Source of the DNA: Streptomyces sp. NBC_00358
GTDB lineage: Bacteria; Actinomycetota; Actinomycetes; Streptomycetales; Streptomycetaceae
Assembly: GCF_036099295.1 (NCBI RefSeq)
Contig: NZ_CP107976.1
Coordinates: 930,001-994,000 of the forward strand
Direction: 5' to 3'
Length of the DNA stretch: 64,000 nucleotides
Of the stretch, positions 52,634 to 60,199 are shown in pieces. Every line of letters begins with the position of its first letter. The first letter of the stretch is position 1. Below the pieces are notes generated by a model. The model did no database searches. It was not told the DNA's origin and saw only the letters and a list, made by a program, of their open reading frames with translations. The translations under genes were made by a program, and so were the position numbers.

Positions 52634-53338
52634 ATGCGTACGGAGACCGCGCTGCGGCGCGAGGAGAGCGATGAGCACTGCCTGAGTACCGCAGAGGCGG
52701 AGGCCTGTCTGGCGGGGGCGCGCTGGCGGCGCTTCCTGGTGATCGGCGACGAGGTCGCCGACGGCCGGGGAGAGCCGGCCGAGGGCTACGGCCGTGACGG
52801 CTGGGCGGATCGGGTGGCCGGGTCCCTGCGCCGGGTCCAGCCCGGCCTCGCGTATCTCAACCTCGGCAGGAAGGGCCGGCTGGCGGCCGAGATCCGGTCC
52901 CGGCAGCTCGGCCGCGTACTGGAGTTCAAGCCCGATCTGACGGCGCTGACCTGCTGCGGCAGCGAACTGCTGCGCGACCCCTTCGACGCGGACACCGTGG
53001 AGGGGGAGTTCGACCGGGTGGTGGCGCCGTTGCGCGACAACGGGGGTGACGTGCTGCTGCTGAACTGGTTCGACATCACCCGCTACGGGCCCGGTACGGA
53101 CGAGGAGACCGAGCGCCTCCGGATCCGGCTGCGCGAACTGGCCGAGCGCAAACAGGCGGTGGCCCTCAGGCACGGCGCGATCTATGTGAACCTCGCCGCG
53201 CACGCGGCGGCCGCCGACCGGAACGTGTACGGCGCCGACGGCAGCACCCCCACCATGCGGGGTCATGCCATCGCCGCCGCCTCGGTGATCCGCGGGCTCG
53301 GCGCCCATCTCGCCGGTGCCGCGGACGAGCGCCGGTGA
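52634..53338 (+). CDS. catalytically dead SGNH-hydrolase paralogue
   Basis: 234-aa protein aligning along its length with the SGNH hydrolase at 58270. Block I reads FLVIGDEVADG, Glu40 in place of the nucleophile Ser. Block III reads TCCGSELL instead of VCGGND, losing the Asn. The DxxH pair reads DGST, so His is Thr while the Asp stays. The fold core (YLNLG, MRGHA and GAHLA) is kept. A non-hydrolytic binding or partner role is likely. 114 bp after the VlmA-like gene. Confidence 0.82.
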   Translation: MRTETALRREESDEHCLSTAEAEACLAGARWRRFLVIGDEVADGRGEPAEGYGRDGWADRVAGSLRRVQPGLAYLNLGRKGRLAAEIRSRQLGRVLEFKPDLTALTCCGSELLRDPFDADTVEGEFDRVVAPLRDNGGDVLLLNWFDITRYGPGTDEETERLRIRLRELAERKQAVALRHGAIYVNLAAHAAAADRNVYGADGSTPTMRGHAIAAASVIRGLGAHLAGAADERR

Positions 53339-53364
53339 GACTTCGGCGCCGGCCCGGAAACCCG

Positions 53365-53970
53365 TCAGGCCTTGGCGAAGGACGAGAAGAGCAGACGGAA
53401 CTGGCGCAGCGTGGCATCGAGCAACTCGTCGGCGTCGCCGTCGGCGTGGGCCAGCGCGACGGCGCTCTCGCAGGCGGCGCCGTGCACCATCGAGGCGACG
53501 GCCGTCACGTCCGCGCGCGAACGCTCCCTGCCGAGCAACTGGCCGAGACCGTAGGCGATCATGCGCCGGCAGTCCGAGCGGATCGCCCGCATCTCCGCCC
53601 AGCCCAGCGCTCCCGGCGCGTCGATGAGGGTGATGCGCTGGGTGCTCGGCTCCATCGACATGACCAGGAACTCGCGCATGCCCTCGTACAGGCCGTCCCA
53701 GGGGTCCTCGTGGAGGGTGAACGTCTGCGCGATGGCGCTCGACAGCCGGCTCTCCTCCGCCTCGTAGACGGCGCGGAACAGGTCCCGCTTGTTCTTGAAG
53801 TGGTGGTAGAGCGCGCCCTTGCTCGCCCCGATCTCCTCACAGATCGCGTCGAGCGAGGTCGCGGTGTACCCGTCTCTGGCGAAGAGCTTGCGAGCGGCGG
53901 AGAGCAGTTCGTTCGTCGTCGTACGAGAACGCTCTTCCTGCGATCGGCGTACCCGCTGCTGGCTGCCCAT
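53365..53970 (-). CDS. TetR-family repressor of the exporter/sigma region
   Basis: 201-aa TetR protein. HTH ATSLDAICEEIGASKGALYH (in the region 38-57), then a helical ligand domain of the AcrR C-terminal type. Start ATG 53968-53970 with an AGGAGG 13 nt upstream; a start at 54009 is possible. It is divergent from an ECF sigma gene with a 21-bp palindrome between them; the same 21-bp element, inverted and 18/21 identical, sits in front of the MFS exporter at 61606. It probably senses the product or a precursor and releases export. Confidence 0.9.
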   Translation of the reverse strand: MGSQQRVRRSQEERSRTTTNELLSAARKLFARDGYTATSLDAICEEIGASKGALYHHFKNKRDLFRAVYEAEESRLSSAIAQTFTLHEDPWDGLYEGMREFLVMSMEPSTQRITLIDAPGALGWAEMRAIRSDCRRMIAYGLGQLLGRERSRADVTAVASMVHGAACESAVALAHADGDADELLDATLRQFRLLFSSFAKA

Positions 53971-54067
53971 GGATCCGACCCGCCCTCCTGACCCCCCGAA
54001 AACGTCCATCGTTCGATCTTAGCGTCTCCCCCTCGTACCGAGAGTTCACCGATCCTCGGTTTCATAG

Positions 54068-54088
54068 ACATACCATCGGTTGGAATGT
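54068..54088. promoter_or_regulatory. TetR operator, sigma/TetR promoter
   Basis: 21-bp imperfect palindrome; on the minus strand it begins ACATTCCAACC and ends GGTATGT, with 8 of 10 pairs matching about the centre. Located between the TetR and ECF sigma genes. Confidence 0.75.
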
Positions 54089-54178
54089 AACATCACGGCC
54101 GCAGGGCGCCAACCCCGAGTCCAGGCCCGCGGCAGGTCCCCGTCCCTCTGGCCGTATCCGGCAAGGAGGTCATCAGCC

Positions 54179-54694
54179 ATGCACAGCCCCGCACCTCCCG
54201 GCGCACAGGTTCCCGCTGACCGATGGGAACTGTTGCTCCCGCACCGGGAGCGCATCCACCGGCTCGCGAGGTCCCGGCTCTCCGGGGACCAGGAGGCCGA
54301 GGACTGCGCACAGGAGGCCCTGATCCGTGCGGCGACCTTCCGCGACCTCGACGAGAGCCGGGTCGGCCCGTTCCTCACCACGGTGACCCTGCGGCTCTGC
54401 ATCGACATCCACCGCCGCGACGAGCGCGCCCGGCGGCTGCTGCGCGGCCCCTGCGCCGAGGTCACGGCGAGCCCGGAGGAGCTGATCTGCGCGGCCCAGG
54501 AGGAGGCCTGGGCGCTGGAACAGGTCGACCGGCTCGCCGGGCGCGAACACCAGGTGATCGTCGCCCGCCTCAACGGCATCAGCACCCGCGAGTTCGCCAG
54601 CCGGCGCGGCATCTCCCTCAAGGCGGCCGAGAGCGCCTTCACCAAGGCCCGCGCCAGACTGCGCCGCTGGTACGAGGAGGCGTTGACGGGCTGA
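54179..54694 (+). CDS. ECF-type RNA polymerase sigma factor
   Basis: 171-aa sigma-70 protein. Region 2: LARSRLSGDQEAEDCAQEAL to RATFRDLDE (about 35-65, shown in part); region 4: QVDRLAGREHQVIVARLNG and FASRRGISLKAAESAF (about 118-155). AAGGAGGT lies 10 nt before the ATG at 54179; an earlier ATG at 54080 would begin inside the TetR operator. No anti-sigma gene follows. It may control part of the cluster; targets unknown. Confidence 0.85.
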   Translation: MHSPAPPGAQVPADRWELLLPHRERIHRLARSRLSGDQEAEDCAQEALIRAATFRDLDESRVGPFLTTVTLRLCIDIHRRDERARRLLRGPCAEVTASPEELICAAQEEAWALEQVDRLAGREHQVIVARLNGISTREFASRRGISLKAAESAFTKARARLRRWYEEALTG

Positions 54695-55616
54695 GCGGAC
54701 GGCAGGGAACGGCTGGGCGGACGGACCGCCGGGCCGCGTCGGGAGCGCCGGCACCTCGCGGGCGCGCGGCCGACCGGACCGCGGCGGGTCGGATCACGAA
54801 AACGTGGGGTGGCGGAACATGGGACACCGATCGGGAGACGGACCGGGGGTCGGAGGGCAGGCCTCGACCTGCCCGTGCCCCCGCTGCCCGACCGGGCCCC
54901 CTCCAGCCGGCCCTCGCCTCGCGAGCCTCGACGACTCTCAGTTCCTGGGCTTCGACGGCGCCCGGCAGCCGTGCGCAGGCCATCGCGATACCCGGCGGCA
55001 TCCTGACGGACTCCGCCGTACCCCAGTGGCGACCGGACCCCCCGACGCCCAGCCGCAGGCGCACACACGCCGCGGCACCTCACCACGGGCCCACGCACTC
55101 CCCCATGACCGGCCCCAGCCTGCTCGGCTCCCCCATGGCCAGGCGCGGACCGACGGACCTCGGGATACCCGGCCACGGGTGCGGGGAATCGGTCCGGCGC
55201 ATCATCGGGCCCTGGGGCCGCGTCTCGGCGTCGCCGGTAACCCAATAATCGTGAGCCCGCGGGTAGCGGGACCGCACTTCGGCCTCGCCGGAACCCCGGT
55301 GACGGTGAACCTGCGGGAAGCGGGACCGCCTTTCGGCGTCGCCGGAACCCCGGTGACCGTGGGCCCGCGGGTAGCGGGACCGCACTTCGGCGTCGCCGGA
55401 ACCCCGGTGACCGTGAACCTGTGGGACGCCGGACCGCACTTCGGCGTCGCCGGAACCCCGGTGATCGTGGACCTGCGGGAAGCGGGACCGCGCTTCGGCG
55501 TCGCCGGAACCCCGGTGACCGTGGGCCCGCGGGAAGCCGGGCCGCGCTTCGGCGTCGCCGGTACCCCGGGGGCCGTGGGCCTGCCGGGAGTGGCGCCGCC
55601 GCTGGGGGCGCCGGGT
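54695..55616. other. 0.9-kb convergent region without a supported gene
   Basis: Between the ECF sigma and MmgE/PrpD-like genes. All frames are open over long stretches because of GC content, but translations are Arg/Pro/Gly-rich and frame-ambiguous. The right-hand part, 55226-55603, is a 54-bp tandem repeat. I would not call a protein here. Confidence 0.5.
55226..55603. repeat. seven-copy 54-bp tandem repeat
   Basis: Units begin with CGGCGTCGCCGG (CGGCCTCGCCGG in one) at 55226, 55280, 55334, 55388, 55442, 55496 and 55550, exactly 54 bp apart. Copies diverge mainly in their second half (GTGAACCTGCGG versus GTGGGCCCGCGG). The array ends 13 bp before the stop of the MmgE/PrpD-like gene. It is a multiple of three in both directions, so no frame is favoured. 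Confidence 0.92.
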
Positions 55617-57101
55617 TCATGCGGTCGTCCGCTCCAGCGCCGCGTTCAGGAGCTTGGTCACCTCCTGGGCGGAGGCCGTCTCCAGAGCGGCCATCGCGTC
55701 GGCGGTGTCCGCGGTCCCTCCGGTGCCGAGGAACTTCTCGCGCACCAGGGAGGCGGCCGGCGGTCCGCCCACCGCTCCTACCGGAACGTCCACCTGCCGG
55801 CTCACCGAACGACCGTCGCGGAACTCGACGGTCACCCGCGCCCCCGTCACCTTCCGCGCGGAACGGAAGTCCTCGCTCGGCGCCTCCAGCTCGCCCACCA
55901 GATCCACCAGCCACTGCCCGTCGTCCTTCCAGCGCGCGCCGAACGGGCGCAGCCACTCGGCGGCCCGGGGGCCCGCCTGCCGGAGCGCCTCGCCGAAGGG
56001 AACCTCGCTGTGGAACAGGTCGTAGGTCATCCGTTCGTCGAGGCGCGGCTCGACGAGTTCCGCGAGCCGCCACCGCTCCTCGTCCGCGACTCCCGGGGCG
56101 GCGAAGTCCCCGGTGGTCAGGTCACCGGTGAGCAGCACGGTCGCCAGCAGGTACGGCAGCGCGAACACCAGCGCGCTCACCGGCGAGTCGGCGCCCCGCA
56201 GATACACGCCCGCCTGGGCGTTCACCAGCATCGTGTAGAGCGAGGTGTCCACGGTGATCCCGGTGATGTCCCGGGCCCGTACCGGCCCCAGCTCCCGGTG
56301 GAGTTCGAGTCCGCAGTCGACCGCCGCGTCCATGCCAGGACCACCGGGGTGCACCTTGAACGACGTCGTATGGGTGTGCCAGCGCCGCCCGAGCCCGGAG
56401 GTCACGGCGGCGGGCAGCGGCACGGCGGCGAACCGGGACAGGAATCCGTCCGGGTGTTCCAGGATCTCCTTGCTGCCGGTGAAGCCCGCCGCGGCGGCGT
56501 CGCACGCGTCCAGGCCCACGGAGACGGGCGTCGAGGCGCTGAAGACCTTGGCGTCACCGCCGAGGAACCCGATCGGCACGGTGCGCGGCGGCAGCCCGAG
56601 GCCGAGGCCGATCGCGTCGACCCAGCGCCGCGCGGTCGCGTTCTCGCCCCGCAGCCGCCCGGCGATGGCGCCGATCACATGGGTGAAGGTGGCGCTCTGC
56701 CCGCGGAAGGGCCCCAGGGTGGCCGCCGCCGTGACGCGCGCGGCGCACTCGTTGGCCACGACGACCGAGGTCAGCAGCGCGCGCCCGTCCAGCTCCTGGC
56801 TCTGCGCGTACGCCATGGGCACGGCCACGGTCGAGTTGGACAGGTGCCCGGCGAACGCCGTGTCGTCGAAGTGCAGCCACGACCCGAGTCCGGCGAGCAC
56901 GAAGGCGGCGCGCCGCGGATCGGGCTGCAGCGGCGGTCCGAAGCCCGCGGCCAGTTTCCGGCCCAGCGGATGCGTCGCGCCGATGCGCATGGCCGCGCAC
57001 TGGGACAGTATCTGCAGCTTTGCTATGTCCACGACATCCGGCGGTATGTCCTCGAACCGCAGAGCATGGGCCCATTCCGAGAGTTCTTCGGTGAGGGTCA
57101 T
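55617..57101 (-). CDS. MmgE/PrpD-family protein (VlmK-like)
   Basis: 494-aa protein of the MmgE/PrpD (2-methylcitrate dehydratase) family: HFDDTAFAGHLSNSTVAVPM near residue 80, then LGLPPRTVPIGFLGGDAKVF and the central KVHPGGPGMDA segment. VlmK of valanimycin belongs to this family and eliminates phosphate from phosphorylated valanimycin hydrate to give the alkene. The kinase partner (VlmJ-like) is encoded at 59204. Expected role: dehydration of the serine-derived hydroxymethyl group. AAGGAG precedes the ATG. Divergent from the methyltransferase gene. Confidence 0.85.
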   Translation of the reverse strand: MTLTEELSEWAHALRFEDIPPDVVDIAKLQILSQCAAMRIGATHPLGRKLAAGFGPPLQPDPRRAAFVLAGLGSWLHFDDTAFAGHLSNSTVAVPMAYAQSQELDGRALLTSVVVANECAARVTAAATLGPFRGQSATFTHVIGAIAGRLRGENATARRWVDAIGLGLGLPPRTVPIGFLGGDAKVFSASTPVSVGLDACDAAAAGFTGSKEILEHPDGFLSRFAAVPLPAAVTSGLGRRWHTHTTSFKVHPGGPGMDAAVDCGLELHRELGPVRARDITGITVDTSLYTMLVNAQAGVYLRGADSPVSALVFALPYLLATVLLTGDLTTGDFAAPGVADEERWRLAELVEPRLDERMTYDLFHSEVPFGEALRQAGPRAAEWLRPFGARWKDDGQWLVDLVGELEAPSEDFRSARKVTGARVTVEFRDGRSVSRQVDVPVGAVGGPPAASLVREKFLGTGGTADTADAMAALETASAQEVTKLLNAALERTTA

Positions 57102-57358
57102 CGGTCTCCTTCACGGCCGCCGTTGCACACGGCGGCGTCCACGGCGGTCACCCTGCGCCGCCCTGCTTCTTTCCGGTTACGCGACAAGGGCGCCGAACCC
57201 TCGCAAACAACGGGAATCCCCGGGCCCGGAAAACGGAATACGCCCTTACTCAGGGGCTTACCGGAGTGGGCGCGTAAGACAGTCGACGCACACGCGCCCT
57301 TCACTCACCGGCTCTTCTCCCGCGCTCCCCATGGGCCGAATTCCGGAAAGGAATCACC

Positions 57359-58273
57359 ATGCTGACACCGCACCAGCCGACCCGAATGCAATCGGGTCTG
57401 CCGAGCGACACCGCGTACCTCACCGCACGCGCCCGCGCCGCCGACGCGATCGTCGAACCCGCGCGCCGGCTGCTCGACGACCGCTTCGCCTCCCTGTTCG
57501 TCACCGAGCCCCCGCTCCCCCGGACGTCCGAGGAGGCGATCGCCCGGCTGACCGCGATGGACTCCGCGCACGGCGGCTTCATCGCGGAGATCCTGCTGCG
57601 CCAGCGGTTCTTCGAGGACCAGCTGATACGCGCGGTCGCCACCGGCATCCGCCAGGTGGTGCTGCTGGGCGCCGGCTACGACACCACCGCGCTGCGGATG
57701 CCCGGATACGACCGGCTGCGCTACTTCGAGGTCGACCACCCCGCCACCCAGCGCGCGAAGCTCGAAACCCTGGTGGAGGCGGCCGTCGACGCCCCGTCGG
57801 TGACCTACGTCCCGGTGGACTTCGAGGCGGGCGACTCGCTCACCGAGGCCCTCGCCGACGCGGGGTTCGTGAGCGGCCGGCCGTGCGTCGTCGGCTGGCT
57901 GGGCGTCACCTTCTTCCTGCGCCGCGACGCCTTCGAGCGCACCCTGCACCACCTCACCGACCTGTGCGCACCAGGGAGCAGCCTCGTCTTCGACTACATG
58001 GACGAGAGCGTCGTCGACGGCACCACCCGCTACGAGGGCGCCCTGTCGATGGCCCGCAAGGTGGGCGCGCAGGGCGAGCCGTACGTCACCGGGCTGACCG
58101 CGGAGACCGCGTCCGAGGCCGCTCGCCAGGCGGGCTTCTGGCCGACCGAGGAGGTGCGGGTCCCCGAGCTCGTACGGCGCTACGGCGGCGCCGATCCCTA
58201 CTGCAAGGACGACGACTTCATGGGCCTGATCGCGGCCGAACGCGCCGCGCGGGAGAACGGAGAAACGACATGA
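57359..58273 (+). CDS. SAM-dependent O-methyltransferase (LCM/PPM family)
   Basis: 304-aa methyltransferase of the leucine-carboxyl-methyltransferase-like group. SAM site VVLLGAGYDTTALR (100-113), FEVDHPATQ, and GWLGVTFFLRRDAFERTL. Family members usually methylate carboxyl groups or hydroxyls. In this cluster a methyl ester on the serine-derived carboxylate is plausible. AAAGGAA lies 6 nt before the ATG. The stop overlaps the SGNH hydrolase start as ATGA, so methylation and esterase-like functions are coupled. Confidence 0.88.
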   Translation: MLTPHQPTRMQSGLPSDTAYLTARARAADAIVEPARRLLDDRFASLFVTEPPLPRTSEEAIARLTAMDSAHGGFIAEILLRQRFFEDQLIRAVATGIRQVVLLGAGYDTTALRMPGYDRLRYFEVDHPATQRAKLETLVEAAVDAPSVTYVPVDFEAGDSLTEALADAGFVSGRPCVVGWLGVTFFLRRDAFERTLHHLTDLCAPGSSLVFDYMDESVVDGTTRYEGALSMARKVGAQGEPYVTGLTAETASEAARQAGFWPTEEVRVPELVRRYGGADPYCKDDDFMGLIAAERAARENGETT

Positions 58274-58965
58274 CCACGACCGAAGGACCCACCGCCGAGG
58301 AGACCGACGCGCATGTCCTGCCCCCCGAGGAGGTCGACCGGTTGCTGGGCAAGGCCCCCTGGAAGCGCTTCGCGGTCATCGGGGACAGCCTCGCCGAAGG
58401 ACTCGGGGAGTCCTCCCCCGGCTACGCGGACTCGCCCTGGGCGGAGCGGGTCCTGGAGGCGCTGCGCCGGGTCGATCCCGGTATGGAGTACCTGAACCTG
58501 GGTGTACGCCATCTCAAGGCGGCCCAGGTGCGGGCGGGACAGCTCGAAGAGGCCCTGGACTTCCGTCCGGACCTCGCCTCGGTGGTGTGCGGCGGCAACG
58601 ACATGCTCGCCCGCGACTTCTCGGCGGAAGCCGTGGAGGCCGAACTCGACGCGATGGTAAGGCCGTTGCGCGAGCGGGGCGCCGACGTCTTCGTCTTCAC
58701 CATCCAGGACATCACGAAGGTCTTCCCCGAACAGCTCGGCGGCGGAGGCCTGAGCGGTCGCATCGAGATCTTCAACGACCAGGTGCGCAAGGTGGCCGCT
58801 CGGCACGGTGCCCTCGTCATCGACATGTGGGCCCACCCCACCAGCAGCTCCCGCAGCGTCTTCAGCGCGGACATGCTGCACGCCTCGATGCGCGGCCACG
58901 CCGTGCTGGCGTCAGCGGTGTTCGCCCAGCTCGGCGCGCATCTGGCGGCGTCGCAGGGCCACTGA
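58270..58965 (+). CDS. SGNH/GDSL hydrolase, catalytically intact
   Basis: 231-aa cytoplasmic hydrolase. Block I VIGDSLAEG (Ser40), block III CGGND (Asn109), and DMLH giving Asp200-His203. Short N-terminal extension without signal peptide. It is the intact counterpart of the dead paralogue at 52634. May hydrolyse an ester or thioester intermediate such as the O-seryl or acyl-carrier link (inference). Coupled to the methyltransferase gene. Confidence 0.88.
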   Translation: MTTTEGPTAEETDAHVLPPEEVDRLLGKAPWKRFAVIGDSLAEGLGESSPGYADSPWAERVLEALRRVDPGMEYLNLGVRHLKAAQVRAGQLEEALDFRPDLASVVCGGNDMLARDFSAEAVEAELDAMVRPLRERGADVFVFTIQDITKVFPEQLGGGGLSGRIEIFNDQVRKVAARHGALVIDMWAHPTSSSRSVFSADMLHASMRGHAVLASAVFAQLGAHLAASQGH

Positions 58966-59012
58966 GAGGGCCGTGTCAGAGAGATCTCAGAACGCCCTGG
59001 CACCTTGGAGAT

Positions 59013-59055
59013 GTGCACCGAACCGCAAGCCTTCGAGGCAAGCGCTTCGGTGTAC
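59013..59055 (+). other. extended hairpin directly upstream of the tRNA-like gene
   Basis: Outer arms 59013-59022 and 59046-59055 pair at 9 of 10 positions. Inside, 59024-59026 pairs with 59042-59044; after a symmetric AA/AA internal loop, GCCT (59029-59032) pairs with AGGC (59036-59039) around a TCG loop. It ends 2 nt before the tRNA-like acceptor stem. It may end the upstream transcript or present the precursor to RNase P. Confidence 0.65.
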
Positions 59056-59057
59056 GA

Positions 59058-59149
59058 GGAGAGATTCCCGTAGCGGCCCAACGGGGATCCGGGAAGCATC
59101 CCGGACCGGGGCTTCATCGCCCTCGCAGGTTCGAATCCTGCTCTCTCCG
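59058..59149 (+). tRNA. tRNA-Ser-like RNA with degenerate anticodon arm
   Basis: A full class II cloverleaf. Acceptor GGAGAGA (59058-59064) pairs perfectly with TCTCTCC (59142-59148), then discriminator G (59149) and CCG. D-arm: CCCG/CGGG with an 11-nt loop containing GG. T-arm: GCAGG TTCGAAT CCTGC (59125-59141), perfect. Variable arm: GGGC TTCATC GCCC (59109-59122). These are the elements seryl-tRNA synthetase reads (G73, G2-C71, A3-U70, long variable arm). The anticodon arm is abnormal: CCGGG/CCCGG with a 6-nt loop AAGCAT and no U33, so decoding is unlikely. Encoded in the same direction as its neighbours, inside the azoxy-type cluster. Confidence 0.82.
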
Positions 59150-59203
59150 CCGCTCCGTGTCAGGTTCCGGTCGTCCGCCCGTCGAGATCCGAGGAGTTCA
59201 GGC

Positions 59204-60157
59204 ATGCAGCCAGGCCGGTGGGCGGACTCCGGTGTACTGATCACCAACCCCCTCGCCGGGGCGGGACGCGTCGACCTCGTCGACGCCGGCACACTGGCCA
59301 GGTCCTGCGCGGAACTGGTCGGGGACCTCACGGTGATCGGGACCAGGTATCGCGGCCATGCCGAGGAGATCGCGGTCAAGGCCGTCGCCGACGGCGCCGA
59401 CCTGGTGGTCGTGGCAGGCGGCGACGGCACCACCCGCGAGGTGGCCTCCGGGCTCGTCCGGGCCGGCGTGGAGCGGTCCGGGGCGTTGCTGCCCGCGCTG
59501 TTCTGCGTACCCGTCGGCACCGCCAACTCCTTCTACCGCGAGATCTGGTCCGACCGTCCCTGGCGACAGACGCTGGCCGAGGCGCTGTCCGGGCCCGCAC
59601 GCCGGGTACGGCACATCGACGTGGCGCACATTCAGGAGAGCGACACCTACGCCCTGCTCGGCACGGGAACGGGTGTCGTCGCCGAGGTTCTCGCCGCCGC
59701 CAACCGCCTCACCGAGCTGGCCGGCCGCGACCGCTACCGGCAGGCGGTGGCCCGGGTCGTGGCGGCGCACAGGCCCTACCCCGCGCGGATAACGGTGGAC
59801 GGCGAGGTGGTGCACGACGGGACCGTCCAGCTCACCAACATAGGTGGCGGCCGGTACCGCGCCGGGCAGTTCAAACTGATGCCGCGCTCCGTCCTCGACG
59901 ACGGACTGCTGGACCTGTGCGCGTTCGACGGCACCTGCGACCTGATCGAACTGCTGAACCTGACCCGCGAGGGACAGCACGTCGAACGCCCCGGGGTGAT
60001 CTACACCCGGGGCCGGCACTTCGTCGTGGAGCGCACCGACGGCGCGCCCCTGTCCCTGGAGTACGACGGCGAGATGGCGACCGGGGAGCGGTCCCGCTGC
60101 ACAGTGGGTCTCCGCGCCGGCGTCCTGCCGTTTCTCGCACCGCCGCACCGGGCGTGA
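59204..60157 (+). CDS. diacylglycerol-kinase-family protein (VlmJ-like)
   Basis: 317-aa kinase of the DAGK/YegS family: NPLAGAGR near the N-terminus, the ATP site VVAGGDGTTREV (69-80), VPVGTANSF and the C-terminal LSLEYDGEMA. VlmJ of valanimycin is in this family and phosphorylates valanimycin hydrate so that VlmK can eliminate the phosphate; the VlmK-like gene is at 55617. GAGGAG lies 7 nt before the ATG. Directly downstream of the tRNA-like gene. Confidence 0.85.
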   Translation: MQPGRWADSGVLITNPLAGAGRVDLVDAGTLARSCAELVGDLTVIGTRYRGHAEEIAVKAVADGADLVVVAGGDGTTREVASGLVRAGVERSGALLPALFCVPVGTANSFYREIWSDRPWRQTLAEALSGPARRVRHIDVAHIQESDTYALLGTGTGVVAEVLAAANRLTELAGRDRYRQAVARVVAAHRPYPARITVDGEVVHDGTVQLTNIGGGRYRAGQFKLMPRSVLDDGLLDLCAFDGTCDLIELLNLTREGQHVERPGVIYTRGRHFVVERTDGAPLSLEYDGEMATGERSRCTVGLRAGVLPFLAPPHRA

Positions 60158-60199
60158 GCCGGGGAAGAGCGGCGGCACCCGGATACGGAGGAGACCCCC

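Noticed and set aside
54080..54178. N-terminal extension of the ECF sigma gene from the ATG at 54080
   Set aside because: It would begin inside the TetR operator, lacks a ribosome-binding site and adds 33 unconserved Arg-rich residues.
55226..55603. CRISPR array
   Set aside because: The 54-bp units are contiguous with no unique spacers, and there are no cas genes.
54804..57365. Very long plus-strand open frame through the 54-bp repeats and antisense to the MmgE/PrpD-like gene
   Set aside because: It is antisense to a well-supported 494-aa gene, has no ribosome-binding site and reads as Gly/Arg/Pro-rich shadow sequence.
59058..59149. Ordinary housekeeping tRNA gene or phage attachment remnant
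   Set aside because: A decoding tRNA needs a 7-nt loop with U33, absent here; an attachment remnant would keep only the 3' part, and there is no integrase. Kept instead as a tRNA-like gene.
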